Origin: Nitrospirales bacterium
GTDB lineage: Bacteria > Nitrospirota > Nitrospiria > Nitrospirales > UBA8639
DNA: 64,000 nucleotides
Reading direction: 5' to 3'
NCBI GenBank assembly: GCA_029261295.1
Contig: JAJDBP010000026.1
Span: 62,001 to 126,000 of the forward strand
The translations under genes were made by a program, and so were the position numbers. A model generated the notes under the pieces. That model had not been told where the DNA came from, ran no database searches, and saw nothing but the letters and a program-made list of their open reading frames with translations. This document shows, piece by piece, positions 19,890 through 30,905 of this stretch. How positions within the stretch are numbered: the first letter of the stretch is position 1; each line of letters begins with the position of its first letter.

Positions 19890-20026
19890 ACCGTATTCTA
19901 CCTTACTATTCTCAACAATTAGGAGGCTGGGCCCTTATCTAGGTTCTATGAGCTTTTCTAAGCGAATCATAGGAATTCCACCTGACTAATGAATCAACCT
20001 CTGAATTTCGATACAATAGCCTTATC

Positions 20027-20500
20027 ATGAGTTCTTTTGAGCCAATACGGTCCGTGCTGAAGGAAGTGTCTAAGGGAAGTGCTTTGACCCGGAAATTATC
20101 CCAAGCCCGGTTACAGCTAGAATGGGAAGAGTTGGTTGGTCAAACCATTGCGAAGCATTCATACCCTGAGAGCATTCGCTATAAAAAACTGTATTTGGTC
20201 GCAGATAATTCTATTTGGCTTCAGCAATTGATGTTTTTAAAACCCACGATTTTGAAAGCCATTCATTCTATTATGCCAGACTTGGACGTAACCGACATTG
20301 TGTTATACATAGGGTCTATTCCAGAACAACGCCCTGAACCCCACAAAATTTCCCTCACCTCTTCTGTGCCACCTACCCTCCCATCAGCATTTGCTACAGA
20401 CTTAACTAAACAATTACACAGTCCGGGTTTGCAGGCGTTATTATCTCAGACCATTACAAAAGCATTGGCACAATCCCCATCGCCTACTCCTCAGGAATAG
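20027..20500 (+). CDS. DUF721/DciA-like protein
   Basis: LEWEELVGQTIAKHSYPESIRYKKLYLVADNSIWLQQLMFLKPTILKAI. Confidence 0.8.
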   Translation: MSSFEPIRSVLKEVSKGSALTRKLSQARLQLEWEELVGQTIAKHSYPESIRYKKLYLVADNSIWLQQLMFLKPTILKAIHSIMPDLDVTDIVLYIGSIPEQRPEPHKISLTSSVPPTLPSAFATDLTKQLHSPGLQALLSQTITKALAQSPSPTPQE

Positions 20501-20522
20501 AGGGGAATTCTCCTGTGTTCAG

Positions 20523-21074
20523 TTACCAGGATTCTTCGAAGACCCACTGCATCGTCAGCGTTCGATCCCTTGATTGGCTCCGATTCCAAGGCCCAATCCA
20601 TCCCGCATGACCCGATTCATCTGCCCTGTACCCAGCCCGAACACTAGATTCAAACTGTTTACGAAACGCTTTTTCTGAGGGTGAATTCAATTCTTGGAGA
20701 TCGCCCACCATATATCGCTGGAAAGTATCCGGTTCTGTCCAAGAAGGATCAGAAAAAATAATGATCTGAATAGTTTGATAGCGTCCTCTTGGATCTTTCG
20801 GCGTAGTCGGACGGATCTTCATTTGAGCAAAGTCGCGAGTGGCTTTTCCGACATTGCCCAATCGTTTTATTAAGGTTTCAATTTCTGGATCGCTCGTCCA
20901 GGAGGGTAGGTGAAGGGCGACTAGGGTCCCTTCTTGGGCACCAACGCTATAGGGAGGAATGGTCCTGTCTGGGCGGGAAAGATACATGCCGAAGGCAATG
21001 AGACAAAAGCCTCCGAGTAAAATACCTAACCCCATTTTGACAATAGGGTCTAAACCTTTTTTCTTTGATTTCAT
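20523..21074 (-). CDS. Hypothetical membrane-anchored protein
   Basis: N-terminal KSKKKGLDPIVKMGLGILLGGFCLIAFGMYL TM segment. Confidence 0.6.
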   Translation of the reverse strand: MKSKKKGLDPIVKMGLGILLGGFCLIAFGMYLSRPDRTIPPYSVGAQEGTLVALHLPSWTSDPEIETLIKRLGNVGKATRDFAQMKIRPTTPKDPRGRYQTIQIIIFSDPSWTEPDTFQRYMVGDLQELNSPSEKAFRKQFESSVRAGYRADESGHAGWIGPWNRSQSRDRTLTMQWVFEESW

Positions 21075-21143
21075 GACACCTTCGTAACATTGATGTGTAA
21101 CTCACAAGAAGAAACACTTTAATAGCCTGACCCTCATACTCTT

Positions 21144-23651
21144 CTAGGTACCAGGCTCAGAACTCGAATCCATGGCCTCTGGGCTATCCTCCCCAGATCC
21201 TTCAGAGGCCTCTTCTTCATCAGTTTCTGCCAGTTTGGCCACACCCACGAGACGATCATCATCCGGGAGATCCATGACTCGAACACCCTGTGCATTGCGC
21301 CCAATTTCGCGAATGTCTGTCATACGGGCTCGAAGTATCATGCCTTCCGCTGACATAAGCATCACTTCATCAGCATCCCAGACCTGATGAAATGAAATGG
21401 CCGGACCATTTTTTTCCGTCACTTTCACGCTAATCACGCCTTTGCCGGCGCGAGATTGCGTACGATATTCCTCGACTTGTGTCCGCTTGCCATAGCCCTT
21501 TTCCGTCACGGTTAAGATTGAGGATTGCGATTCGCCTGTAATGGTGACCATTCCAATGACGGCATTACCTTTTCCTAACGCAATGCCGCGGACGCCTCGC
21601 GCCGTTCGACCAACAGGCCTCACATCCCCTTCCTTGAAGCGAATGACGATCCCCAAACGCGTGCCCAATAAAATATCTCGGGTCCCATCAGTAATATCGA
21701 CACCAAGGAGCCGATCGCCTTCTTCCAACGTCAACGCGATGATGCCGCCTTGCCGTGGATGACTAAATGCGGAAAGGTCCGTTTTTTTGATATACCCCTT
21801 TTCGGTCGACATGACCACAAAGTGATCGGCACTAAATTCTCGAACGGGCAAGGTCGCTGTCACACGTTCGCCTGGATTCAAGGCCAAGACATTCACGATG
21901 GCTTTCCCTTTGCTCGCCCGACCCACATCCGGCAATTGATAGACCTTTAACCAATAGACTCGTCCTGCATCGGTAAAAAATAAGAGGTAATCGTGTGTTG
22001 AGGCAGTGAAAATTTGTTCGACGAAATCTTCGTCTTTGACCCCCATGCCGACTTTACCTTTTCCTCCACGATGCTGTGCACGATAGATGGAAGCCGCATT
22101 GCGTTTAATATAGCCGGTATGGGAAATGGTCACGACCATTTCTTCTTCAGCGATCAAATCTTCCATATTGAGTTCGGCTTCAGCTGGAACAATTTGAGTC
22201 CTTCGGTCATCGGCAAAGCGCTCTTGTATTTCTTGAATTTCTTGCTTGACGATAGCCCTGACCATTTCCTCGGATCCCAATATCGAACGTAAATGCTCAA
22301 TACGGGCAAGTAATTCACTATATTCTTGGGCAAGTTTGTCTTGTTCCAATTGAGTGAGTCGTTGTAATCGCATATCCAAAATAGCATTGGCCTGCAATTC
22401 ACTTAACTCGAACTGTTCCATAAGGCCGTGCCGCGCCGTTTCTGGGGAGGAGGCTCCACGGATGAGGGCAATCACTTCATCAAGCGATTCAAGGGCTCGT
22501 TTTAAGCCTTCTAAAATGTGCGCCCGTTCTTCAGCTTTTCGCAGGTCATAGGCGGTTCGACGGACCACCACTTCTTTGCGATGCTCAATAAAGGCTTCAA
22601 GAATCTGCTTCAGGTTGAGGACCATCGGCCGGTTCTGCACCAACGCCAGCATGATGACCCCGAAGGTCGTCTGCATGTTCGTGTGTTTATATAATTGATT
22701 CAGAAGGACCGTGGGGTTTTCATTGCGCTTAAGTTCGATGACCATGCGAAGTCCATCTCGGTCGGATTCGTCACGGAGGTCGGAGATGCCTTCGATTCGT
22801 TTCTCATGAATAAGTTCCGCGATCTTTTCTATCAGCTTGGCTTTGTTGACTTGGAAGGGCAGCTCGGACACGATGATACGACCCCGGTCCGTTTTTTCAT
22901 CGACTTCGATCTCTGCCTTAGCACGAACCGTTAAAAGACCTCGTCCCGTTTCATAGGCGTCTTTGATTCCCTGTGTCCCATAGATAAATCCTGCGGTTGG
23001 GAAATCCGGACCTGGGATATATGCCATCAGTTCTTGAATGGTGGACTCTGGACGATCCAAAAGCGCCATGAGTGCAGTCGTGACTTCCCCTAAATTATGT
23101 GGAGGAATGTTAGTGGCATAACCAACGGCGATCCCACCTGCTCCATTGACTAACAGGTTGGGAACACGGGCCGGCAAGACGACAGGTTCAACAGAGGATT
23201 CATCATAGGTCGGAGTGAAATTGACGGTCTCCCGATCGATATCAACGAGCATTTCTTCTGCCAGCTTGGTTAACCGGGCTTCGGTGTACCGCATCGCGGC
23301 CGCAGGATCACCATCGACTGAACCATAATTGCCCTGCCCATCCACCAACCGATAGCGCATGTTGAAATCCTGAGCCATGCGGACCATGGTATCGTAAATC
23401 GCCGAATCACCATGGGGGTGATAATTGCCCATGATTTCGCCGACAATTTTTGCTGACTTCCGATAGGGGCGCGCAGCCGCCAACCCCATTTCATTCATGC
23501 CATAAAGAATGCGGCGATGCACAGGCTTGAGACCATCACGCACATCCGGCAAAGCACGGCCCACAATGACGCTCATGGCATAATCCAGGTAGGATTGTTT
23601 TAACTCTTTTTCAATATTGACGGAGATAATCTCACTGGCCAAATCACCCAT
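21144..23651 (-). CDS. gyrA: DNA gyrase subunit A
   Basis: [58 protein letters not shown], GyrA-box region and C-terminal beta-pinwheel repeats. Confidence 0.98.
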   Translation of the reverse strand: MGDLASEIISVNIEKELKQSYLDYAMSVIVGRALPDVRDGLKPVHRRILYGMNEMGLAAARPYRKSAKIVGEIMGNYHPHGDSAIYDTMVRMAQDFNMRYRLVDGQGNYGSVDGDPAAAMRYTEARLTKLAEEMLVDIDRETVNFTPTYDESSVEPVVLPARVPNLLVNGAGGIAVGYATNIPPHNLGEVTTALMALLDRPESTIQELMAYIPGPDFPTAGFIYGTQGIKDAYETGRGLLTVRAKAEIEVDEKTDRGRIIVSELPFQVNKAKLIEKIAELIHEKRIEGISDLRDESDRDGLRMVIELKRNENPTVLLNQLYKHTNMQTTFGVIMLALVQNRPMVLNLKQILEAFIEHRKEVVVRRTAYDLRKAEERAHILEGLKRALESLDEVIALIRGASSPETARHGLMEQFELSELQANAILDMRLQRLTQLEQDKLAQEYSELLARIEHLRSILGSEEMVRAIVKQEIQEIQERFADDRRTQIVPAEAELNMEDLIAEEEMVVTISHTGYIKRNAASIYRAQHRGGKGKVGMGVKDEDFVEQIFTASTHDYLLFFTDAGRVYWLKVYQLPDVGRASKGKAIVNVLALNPGERVTATLPVREFSADHFVVMSTEKGYIKKTDLSAFSHPRQGGIIALTLEEGDRLLGVDITDGTRDILLGTRLGIVIRFKEGDVRPVGRTARGVRGIALGKGNAVIGMVTITGESQSSILTVTEKGYGKRTQVEEYRTQSRAGKGVISVKVTEKNGPAISFHQVWDADEVMLMSAEGMILRARMTDIREIGRNAQGVRVMDLPDDDRLVGVAKLAETDEEEASEGSGEDSPEAMDSSSEPGT

Positions 23652-23929
23652 AGATCAATGTCCCTAAATCGACTATTAAACAGAGCGGTGATTGTACCAT
23701 ATAATATGGAAATACTCAGCCTAAATTGCTATTTTGTAGAGAAGATGCCCTGGGGATTTGTTCAAATTTAAGACTATTATTACCTGAAGCCATGGCTCAT
23801 GAAGCAGCCCATCCAAGTCCCTCCAAAAACCAACAGGTCGAGCTAATATTGAACAGGTTTATAGCCGTTTACACGGGTTCCTCCTTTTGCTATCGTGCCC
23901 CCATTAGAACAAAACCCCAAGGAAATAAA

Positions 23930-24334
23930 ATGTACAAACGGTTTGCATCTATGGCTGGTCTCTTCAATAGAGCGCTGATGACTGCAATGGAAAAAAAACA
24001 TGTGGACCTGTTGAAAGGTTATATTGACTGCCGTCTCAGCACCAATCGATGGTACCCCTATAAAGTTTTAGCAGCCAATAACATCCTCAGAGTGGAAACA
24101 TCTGAACCCCACGTTCATGAACAATTATGGCTGCTGAAGCAACAACACGCCAAGCAGACGGATTCTGAAGCTGACATTAGCCTCTACGCTTCTGAAGATA
24201 ACTTTGGAGGCCCCGCTTACGCCGCTGAAATAAAATTTTCCGAGATGAATGAAAACAGCTATACAGCTTTAGAAAAAAGCTGTATAGGTTTACTCCCCGG
24301 CAAGAAAACAGTTGCCGACTCCCCCAGGCGATGA
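23930..24334 (+). CDS. Hypothetical protein (about 134 aa from the internal ATG)
   Basis: ATG 23930 has an AAGGAAAT SD. A strong inverted repeat (24259-24287) lies within the 3' part. Confidence 0.4.
   Translation: MYKRFASMAGLFNRALMTAMEKKHVDLLKGYIDCRLSTNRWYPYKVLAANNILRVETSEPHVHEQLWLLKQQHAKQTDSEADISLYASEDNFGGPAYAAEIKFSEMNENSYTALEKSCIGLLPGKKTVADSPRR
24259..24287. repeat. Perfect 12-bp inverted repeat (hairpin)
   Basis: CTATACAGCTTT-agaaa-AAAGCTGTATAG. Confidence 0.8.
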
Positions 24335-24441
24335 CACTGAAAAAGCCCAGTATTAGCTAGCTCATGCCATTCTTTACAAAAACCCGGGAAGCTTCAAGGA
24401 AAAAATCCTGGAAGTCGGGGGTCTGTCTGGTTTATTGCACT

Positions 24442-24969
24442 TTAAGATGCATATAACGCTTTAACCTCTAGCCGCATCATAAGATGGGGTCTTGGATCAT
24501 AATCAGGGGTAAACTCCCCCACGGGTTGAAATCCTGCCTTTTTATACACATGAATGGCCCGGGGGTTATCTTGCGCAGGGTCAATAAGAAAATAATCAGC
24601 CTGAGGGAATTTATCCCCTATAAATGCTTGAATCATCTTGTGAGCTAATCCTTTACCAAGAAATTTCTGTGGTCCGATCAATAAATCCAAAGTATAGGTT
24701 AACTTTCCTGGGATGTACCAAGGAGTCTCGGTATCTTCAGACGTTTCGAACAAGGATGTCATCAAAAACCCGAAAGGTTCATCGCCGAGACATGCAATCC
24801 AATAATCAAACGCGTATTTGCCATTGTGATTAATACCCTGACAATAAAGCTCAAGATTATTTAGCGTGTTCTGCAGCCCTTCACCATAATAGAATTCTTT
24901 TACATGATCTTGCTCAAACCATTCTAAGATTATGGGTTGGAATTTTCTCTCAACGGCAGAAAAATGCAT
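24442..24969 (-). CDS. GNAT-family N-acetyltransferase
   Basis: YTLDLLIGPQKFLGKGLAHKMIQAFI...NPRAIHVYKKAGFQPVGEF; AAC(6')-like GNAT fold signature. Likely start is ATG 24969. Confidence 0.8.
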   Translation of the reverse strand: MHFSAVERKFQPIILEWFEQDHVKEFYYGEGLQNTLNNLELYCQGINHNGKYAFDYWIACLGDEPFGFLMTSLFETSEDTETPWYIPGKLTYTLDLLIGPQKFLGKGLAHKMIQAFIGDKFPQADYFLIDPAQDNPRAIHVYKKAGFQPVGEFTPDYDPRPHLMMRLEVKALYAS

Positions 24970-24976
24970 TTTACCT

Positions 24977-25743
24977 TTATCCCTCACTAACAAATATTTG
25001 AGCTTCTGAAGCCGCCATTTTTACAACATCTGAAGCCGCCATTTTTACAACAAATGGTAAACAATTAAGAAGTATTTCTGTAGGCAATGCATTTGGTCCT
25101 AAATCCAAAAGATACCCTATGGTTTTACAAATATCATCGACATGTAGCATCCACTCTTGCTTAAAATTAAATTCTTCTGTCATTTCAGTTGCTACCATGC
25201 CAGGACAAATAGCGGTGACCTTCACTCCAAAACCCGCCATTTCCTTTGCTAAGGCTTCACTAAAACCAGTCAAACCAAACTTTGAAGCATTATAGACACC
25301 GAGAGTTGCTGAGCTGATTTTTCCCGACATAGAAGATAAATTTATAATATAACCAAATTGTTGCTTTTTCATTTCTAGTGCCACGTATTTCGCAAAATTT
25401 ATAGCACCAAGAAGATTAATATCAAGGGTACGTTTAATTGCCTCATCGCTAACATCTGTTGTACCCACGGTTCCAATCCCCGCATTATTGAACAGCATAT
25501 CTATTCGGCCATGTTTGATAATCACATCTTCAACACATGCTTGTATTTCTTTTAAGTTAGTAACATCTAGAGCATAAAAAGAAACGAGCCACCTCTTTTA
25601 ACAATATCATTACTCACAGCCTTTAATTTATCTTTATTACGTGCAATCAAAATAACATGATAATCTCGTCTAGATAAATATTCCGACACTGCTTTACCAA
25701 TACCACGGCTTGCACCAGTGATTAAAGCTACCTTTTCTGCCAC
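24977..25743 (-). pseudogene. Short-chain dehydrogenase/reductase split by a frameshift
   Basis: GTG 25743 reads VAEKVALITGASRGIGKAVSEYLSRRDYHVILIARNKDKL... and hits a stop near 25570. The remainder (LFNNAGIGTVG...YNASKFGLTGFSEALAKEMAGFGVKVTAICPGMVATEM) is in another frame (24977-25525). Confidence 0.85.
25005..25052. repeat. 24-bp perfect tandem duplication (2 units) in the SDR 3' end
   Basis: TCTGAAGCCGCCATTTTTACAACA x2; encodes a duplicated VVKMAASD/E segment. Confidence 0.9.
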
Positions 25744-25955
25744 ATTACTCTCCTATTTACCGATTCAACTATAGTGCTCATTGTACTGGCTTAGTTGGAT
25801 TGAAGATAGCCTCAATCCAACTTGGCTTAAAAAATGTAACTGCTTGTTAATCAACATTTTTTTATGTTAGTATTTCCTCGACTCCATGGAACAAACAGGG
25901 CTGTTGACATTCGTCAACGACACTGCTAATATTAACTCCAATGAGGGCATTAATC

Positions 25956-26186
25956 ATGAATACGAGACCCCGTCACCCCAATAAGGAAATTGAAAACGCT
26001 GTTAGGTATGCAGAAAACGAAGGTTGGGGATATAGAGCTACAGGGCATTCCTCTCACGCTTGGGGAAGATTGTTATGTCCCTTGCGTCAACAGGATGGAT
26101 GTTTAATGTCAATATGGTCTACTCCCAGAGTGCCCATTAACCATGCTAGGCAAATCCAACGTAAAGTGGATCAGTGCTACCATTGA
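25956..26186 (+). CDS. Small HicA-like protein (putative toxin-like partner)
   Basis: MNTRPRHPNKEIENAVRYAENEGWGYRATGHSSHAWGRLLCPLRQQDGCLMSIWSTPRVPINHARQIQRKVDQCYH; HicA-like basic fold with the GHSSHAWG motif. Confidence 0.65.
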   Translation: MNTRPRHPNKEIENAVRYAENEGWGYRATGHSSHAWGRLLCPLRQQDGCLMSIWSTPRVPINHARQIQRKVDQCYH

Positions 26187-26196
26187 GGAAACCGTT

Positions 26197-26754
26197 ATGA
26201 GTCAAAACAACACGTTCCAATTCAGCTTGATGTTGTCAGGTGTTGATGCTAATACTTCTGGTCTAGAAGATGTTTTATATGAGGCAGGTTGCGATGATGC
26301 TTTACTGAACTTTAAGAATGGCACTGCTTATCTCGATTTTGACCGTGAAGCAGCAAATTTCGAAGAAGCTATTATCTCTGCCATAAAAGATGTGGAATCC
26401 GCTTCCGTAAAACCCATTGTTAATAGCGTTGGTCCCTCTTACCTGGTGAATCTCTCAGAGATTGCCCGACGTGTTAAGCTGACAAAACAATTCATCTCGC
26501 TATTGACCAGCGGTGCACGGGGTGATGGCACATTTCCCAAACCTATGCTTGGTATCGATGATATGTCCACGCTATGGCGTTGGAAAGAAGTGGCTGGATG
26601 GTTATTTGAAAAAGGCTATATGAAAGACAAAAACAAAATCCATGCGGCGTCTGTCATTGATGATATTAACGTTGCTTTAGAATTCCGCCCTCTTGATAAT
26701 AAAACAGCGCAGCATCGACAAGCAATCTTAGAAGCACTTAAACCATCTTCTTAA
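26197..26754 (+). CDS. HTH-containing DNA-binding protein, partner of the upstream small protein
   Basis: Starts 10 bp after the upstream stop. VNLSEIARRVKLTKQFISLLTSGARGDGTFPKPML is HTH-like. Confidence 0.65.
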   Translation: MSQNNTFQFSLMLSGVDANTSGLEDVLYEAGCDDALLNFKNGTAYLDFDREAANFEEAIISAIKDVESASVKPIVNSVGPSYLVNLSEIARRVKLTKQFISLLTSGARGDGTFPKPMLGIDDMSTLWRWKEVAGWLFEKGYMKDKNKIHAASVIDDINVALEFRPLDNKTAQHRQAILEALKPSS

Positions 26755-27748
26755 CTAAGTCCTTCACCAACCCCGGTCCTTGATAAACAAGCCCCGTGTA
26801 CACTTGGATTAAACTGGCACCTCTACGCAATTTATCTTGCGCATCTTGCACCGATTGAACACCGCCACAGGCGATGATGGGAATGTTGCCCTGCAAATGT
26901 TCTTGCAATATATCTAACACGTGATCCGATAAAGGCTTCAAGGCGCGGCCGCTTAACCCACCCTGCTCTTGGCTCAAGGGGTTATTTTTCACCCCTTCAC
27001 GACTCACTGACGTATTCGTGGCAATGACGCCATCTATATTGTGTTGAATGAACACTTGCACCATATTGGTGATTTCTTCATGACTGAGATCAGGGGCAAT
27101 TTTCACAATAAGAGGCACATAGCGATCTTGTTGGTGAGTCAATTGCGCTTGGGTTTTCTTTAACGCCAAGAGTAAATCGCTTAAAGCATCGAAAGATTGC
27201 AATTGACGTAAGCCTTGAGTGTTAGGCGACGAGACATTAATCGTAATGTAATCAGCAATGCTATAGGCCCGTTTCAAACAAATTTGATAATCGTCTACGG
27301 CACGTTGCAGAGGTGTCGCAGAATTTTTGCCGATATTCACCCCTAAAATACCCTTATACTTTAATTTATCATGGCCCGCTAATCCGGCTTCAATGCCGGG
27401 GTTAGGGAAACCCATGCGATTAATTAAACTGCTTTCTTTCTTTAAGCGAAATAGACGAGGTTTGGGATTGCCCGATTGAGGTTCTGGCGTTAGGGTACCC
27501 ATTTCGATAAAACCAAAACCTAGCGCTGCCATGGCATCCACGTGCGCCATAGTTTTGACGAAACCACCAGCTAGGCCTACGCTATTAGGAAAGGTCAAGC
27601 CCATAACTTCCTGTGGTTTTGCAGCAATGGAACCGTCACGCAACAATCCCCAGCGATTCAATTTTTCTAAAAAATTCAGCGTAAAATGGTGTGCCTTTTC
27701 ACTATCCAAACAAAACAACAGCGGTTTCGCCAAAGAATAGAAGCCCAC
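26738..27748 (-). CDS. pyrD: Dihydroorotate dehydrogenase (quinone), class 2
   Basis: VGLAGGFVKTMAHVDAMAALGFGFIEMGTLTPEPQSGNPKPRLFRL, INRMGFPNPG, YITINVSSPNTQGLR. Confidence 0.96.
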   Translation of the reverse strand: MGFYSLAKPLLFCLDSEKAHHFTLNFLEKLNRWGLLRDGSIAAKPQEVMGLTFPNSVGLAGGFVKTMAHVDAMAALGFGFIEMGTLTPEPQSGNPKPRLFRLKKESSLINRMGFPNPGIEAGLAGHDKLKYKGILGVNIGKNSATPLQRAVDDYQICLKRAYSIADYITINVSSPNTQGLRQLQSFDALSDLLLALKKTQAQLTHQQDRYVPLIVKIAPDLSHEEITNMVQVFIQHNIDGVIATNTSVSREGVKNNPLSQEQGGLSGRALKPLSDHVLDILQEHLQGNIPIIACGGVQSVQDAQDKLRRGASLIQVYTGLVYQGPGLVKDLVKKMV

Positions 27749-28449
27749 TAGCTCTTCACCTCACAGGCTGTAGACCACACACACATCATGGCATTACCAC
27801 CCACTTGCAATTCATAATCCACTTGTTTAATAGCCACACCATAACCGGCCAAATGTAAAGTAGCCATGATGGGACCCACCAAGGGTGAAATTTCATTTTG
27901 CTCGGTTAATACAGGGAAAATCCGTACTTCTTTTGCCACTCGGCAACATTCTTTAATGGCAGCTATATGAAAATCCAACTGGTCCTTTTCATCTCGACCA
28001 AAGGATACATTAGCGCAAAGTACTAAATCAAATTGATTATCCTCAAAGGATAACTTGGGCAGGCTTTCCGCAAGATAACGACCCTGCTTCACACCCTCGG
28101 GAAAATCTTTTAAAAACAATTTTTTTGTTTCAGCTCTTTTTTCTAATAAGGTTTCTTTATTGGGAAAGGTTTTCCAAATAAAACGTTGAGGTTGTTCCTG
28201 CAAACGTTGTTGAAACAATTCAAACCCCTGATCCACCAAAGGAAATAATTTTGCTTCTTCTTCAGCATAGAGAGGACTGCAAGAAACCACCTGTCGACCC
28301 TGGGCATTCATTGCTGCGTTAAAACCATTAGGGCCAAAGCCCATTTCCAAAATTTTACCCTGCAAATCGGGTTCTTCTAAAGCAAACATTTTTGTATATT
28401 CTTCTAGAGATTTACCCCATAACATGATGCGTTGCTTCTTCAATGGCAT
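27748..28449 (-). CDS. Methyltransferase-like protein (class I SAM fold)
   Basis: GKILEMGFGPNGFNAAMNAQGRQVVSCSPLY and FDLVLCANVSF. Confidence 0.65.
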   Translation of the reverse strand: MPLKKQRIMLWGKSLEEYTKMFALEEPDLQGKILEMGFGPNGFNAAMNAQGRQVVSCSPLYAEEEAKLFPLVDQGFELFQQRLQEQPQRFIWKTFPNKETLLEKRAETKKLFLKDFPEGVKQGRYLAESLPKLSFEDNQFDLVLCANVSFGRDEKDQLDFHIAAIKECCRVAKEVRIFPVLTEQNEISPLVGPIMATLHLAGYGVAIKQVDYELQVGGNAMMCVWSTACEVKS

Positions 28450-28556
28450 GATAACTCCTCACAGTCTGTGCTCCTATGGACCATACTACATAGGATACTT
28501 TACGTAAACAACAAAGCGAGTTACCCTTAAGGATATCTCACTAAAGGATTAGCTGG

Positions 28557-29717
28557 ATGTATCATTGCTTAAATTTTGATCTTGGCGAAACGGCTGACTT
28601 TATCCGCCAAACTGTTCAAAAGTTTTCCATGGAGCTTATTGCTCCTAGAGCACAAGCCATCGATGAAGAAAACACCTTCCCTAGAGATCTATGGCCTGAA
28701 CTTGGCAAATTAGGTCTTTTAGGCATCACCGTAGACGAAGCTTATGGCGGTGCTGGATTGGGCTACCTGGAACATGCCATTGTTATGGAAGAAATCAGCC
28801 GCGCTTCAGGGGCTGTGGGCCTTAGTTATGGTGCTCATTCAAACCTCTGCATGAATCAAATTCACCTTCACGGTAACGAAGAACAAAAACAACAATATTT
28901 GCCAAAATTAGTCAACGGTGAACACGTAGGCGCCCTCGCCATGAGTGAAGTCAATGCAGGCTCCGATGTGGTTAGCATGCGTTTGACGGCAAAGCGTCAA
29001 GGAGACCATTACATTTTGAATGGCAACAAAATGTGGATCACCAACGGACCCGATGCCGAAGTATTAGTGGTGTATGCTAAAACTGACCCCAATGAAGGCT
29101 CTAAAGGTATTTCAGCATTTATTGTTGAAAAAAACTTTCCCGGTTTTAGTACGGCACAAAAATTAGATAAGCTAGGCATGCGTGGTTCTAACACTTGTGA
29201 ACTAGTTTTTGAAAATTGCCAAGTCCCCGTGGAAAACCGCTTAGGCGAGGAAGGTCAAGGCGTGCGTATTCTCATGAGCGGTTTGGATTATGAGCGCATT
29301 GTTTTAGCCGCTGGCCCTGTGGGGCTCATGCACGCCTGTCTTGATGTTACTCTGCCCTATGTACATCAACGCAAACAGTTTGAAAGATCCATTGGAGAAT
29401 TTGAATTTATCCAAGGTAAATTGGCTGACATGTATACTAATTTAAATGCTTCTCGCAGTTATCTCTACACGGTAGCTAAAGCCTGCGATAGAGGTGAAGC
29501 CGCTCGCAAAGATGCCGCAGGTGTTATTCTCTATACTTCAGAACGCGCCACGCAAATGGCCTTGGAAGCCATCCAATGCCTCGGCGGTAATGGCTATATT
29601 AATGAATTCCCCGCGGGTCGTTTGCTGCGTGATGCTAAACTTTATGAAATTGGCGCAGGAACTTCTGAAATACGCCGTATGCTCATTGGCCGTGAATTAT
29701 ATCGTGAGACTCAATAG
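28557..29717 (+). CDS. liuA: Isovaleryl-CoA dehydrogenase
   Basis: Acyl-CoA DH motifs [40 protein letters not shown] and [43 protein letters not shown]; first gene of the liu cluster. Confidence 0.95.
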   Translation: MYHCLNFDLGETADFIRQTVQKFSMELIAPRAQAIDEENTFPRDLWPELGKLGLLGITVDEAYGGAGLGYLEHAIVMEEISRASGAVGLSYGAHSNLCMNQIHLHGNEEQKQQYLPKLVNGEHVGALAMSEVNAGSDVVSMRLTAKRQGDHYILNGNKMWITNGPDAEVLVVYAKTDPNEGSKGISAFIVEKNFPGFSTAQKLDKLGMRGSNTCELVFENCQVPVENRLGEEGQGVRILMSGLDYERIVLAAGPVGLMHACLDVTLPYVHQRKQFERSIGEFEFIQGKLADMYTNLNASRSYLYTVAKACDRGEAARKDAAGVILYTSERATQMALEAIQCLGGNGYINEFPAGRLLRDAKLYEIGAGTSEIRRMLIGRELYRETQ

Positions 29718-30892
29718 TGGAAAATATTGTTATAACAGCTGCAACGCGCACCGCCATGGGCGGTTTGCTAGGGCAATTTAAAGATATCACAGCGCCTCAG
29801 TTGGGTGCTACCGTATTACAGGCTTGTTTGCAACAGACCGGCATTAAACCTGAAAACGTTGATCACACTATTATGGGTTGTGTTTTGCCGGCTGGTCTCG
29901 GTCAAGCACCCGCACGCCAAGCGTCTCTTTTAGCCGGGTTATCCTATAGCACCGGTTGCGTCACCGTTAATAAAATGTGTGGCAGTGCCATGCAAGCCAT
30001 TATACAAGCTTGCGATGCTATTCAGGCGGGCAACCAAGATATTATTTTAGCGGGCGGCATGGAAAATATGACACGAGCCCCCTACCTCATGGCTAAAGCG
30101 CGCCAAGGCTACCGCTTCGGGCATGCAGGTATTTCTGATCATATGTTATTGGATGGCTTAGAAGACGCCTACGAACAAGGCTTAGCCATGGGTGTTTTTG
30201 CTGAACGCTGCGTCGAGCGTTTTAATTTTAGCCGTGACGCCCAAGATGAATTTGCTGTCACTTCCCTTAACCGCGCTAAACATGCCACAGACTCTGGCAT
30301 ATTTGCTAAGGAAATTACACCACTCTTAGAACCAGGGAAAATGCTGATCTTAGATAAAGATGAACAAGTCATAAAAGGCAAAGCAGAGAAAATCCCCCAA
30401 CTAAAACCCACCTTTAAAAAAGATGGCACCATAACAGCAGCAAATGCCAGCTCTATTTCCGATGGCGCAGCGGCTTTGATGCTTATGACGGAATCCAAGG
30501 CCCAAAACTTAGGCTTAACCCCTTTAGCCAAAATTGTTGCCCATACCACCCATGCACAAGAGCCCCAATGGTTTACCACAGCGCCCATAGTGGCTATCAA
30601 TAAAGTATTAGCCAAAGCCGATTGGTCAGCAAAAGATGTAGACCTCTATGAAATTAATGAAGCTTTTGCCTGTGTCACAATGGCCGCAATGCATGAATTA
30701 AAACTCCCCCTGGAAAAAGTCAACATTCACGGTGGCGCTTGCGCCTTAGGTCACCCCATTGGTGCATCAGGTGCACGTATTGTTGTTACCCTATTGAATG
30801 CCTTGACTACACATAATTTGCAACGTGGTGTAGCCACCCTTTGTATTGGTGGTGGCGAAGCCACCGCTCTCGCCGTTGAACGCTTTATTTAA
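29717..30892 (+). CDS. atoB: Acetyl-CoA C-acetyltransferase (thiolase)
   Basis: [72 protein letters not shown]. Confidence 0.95.
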   Translation: MENIVITAATRTAMGGLLGQFKDITAPQLGATVLQACLQQTGIKPENVDHTIMGCVLPAGLGQAPARQASLLAGLSYSTGCVTVNKMCGSAMQAIIQACDAIQAGNQDIILAGGMENMTRAPYLMAKARQGYRFGHAGISDHMLLDGLEDAYEQGLAMGVFAERCVERFNFSRDAQDEFAVTSLNRAKHATDSGIFAKEITPLLEPGKMLILDKDEQVIKGKAEKIPQLKPTFKKDGTITAANASSISDGAAALMLMTESKAQNLGLTPLAKIVAHTTHAQEPQWFTTAPIVAINKVLAKADWSAKDVDLYEINEAFACVTMAAMHELKLPLEKVNIHGGACALGHPIGASGARIVVTLLNALTTHNLQRGVATLCIGGGEATALAVERFI

Positions 30893-30905
30893 GGTTGGAC
30901 TAACC

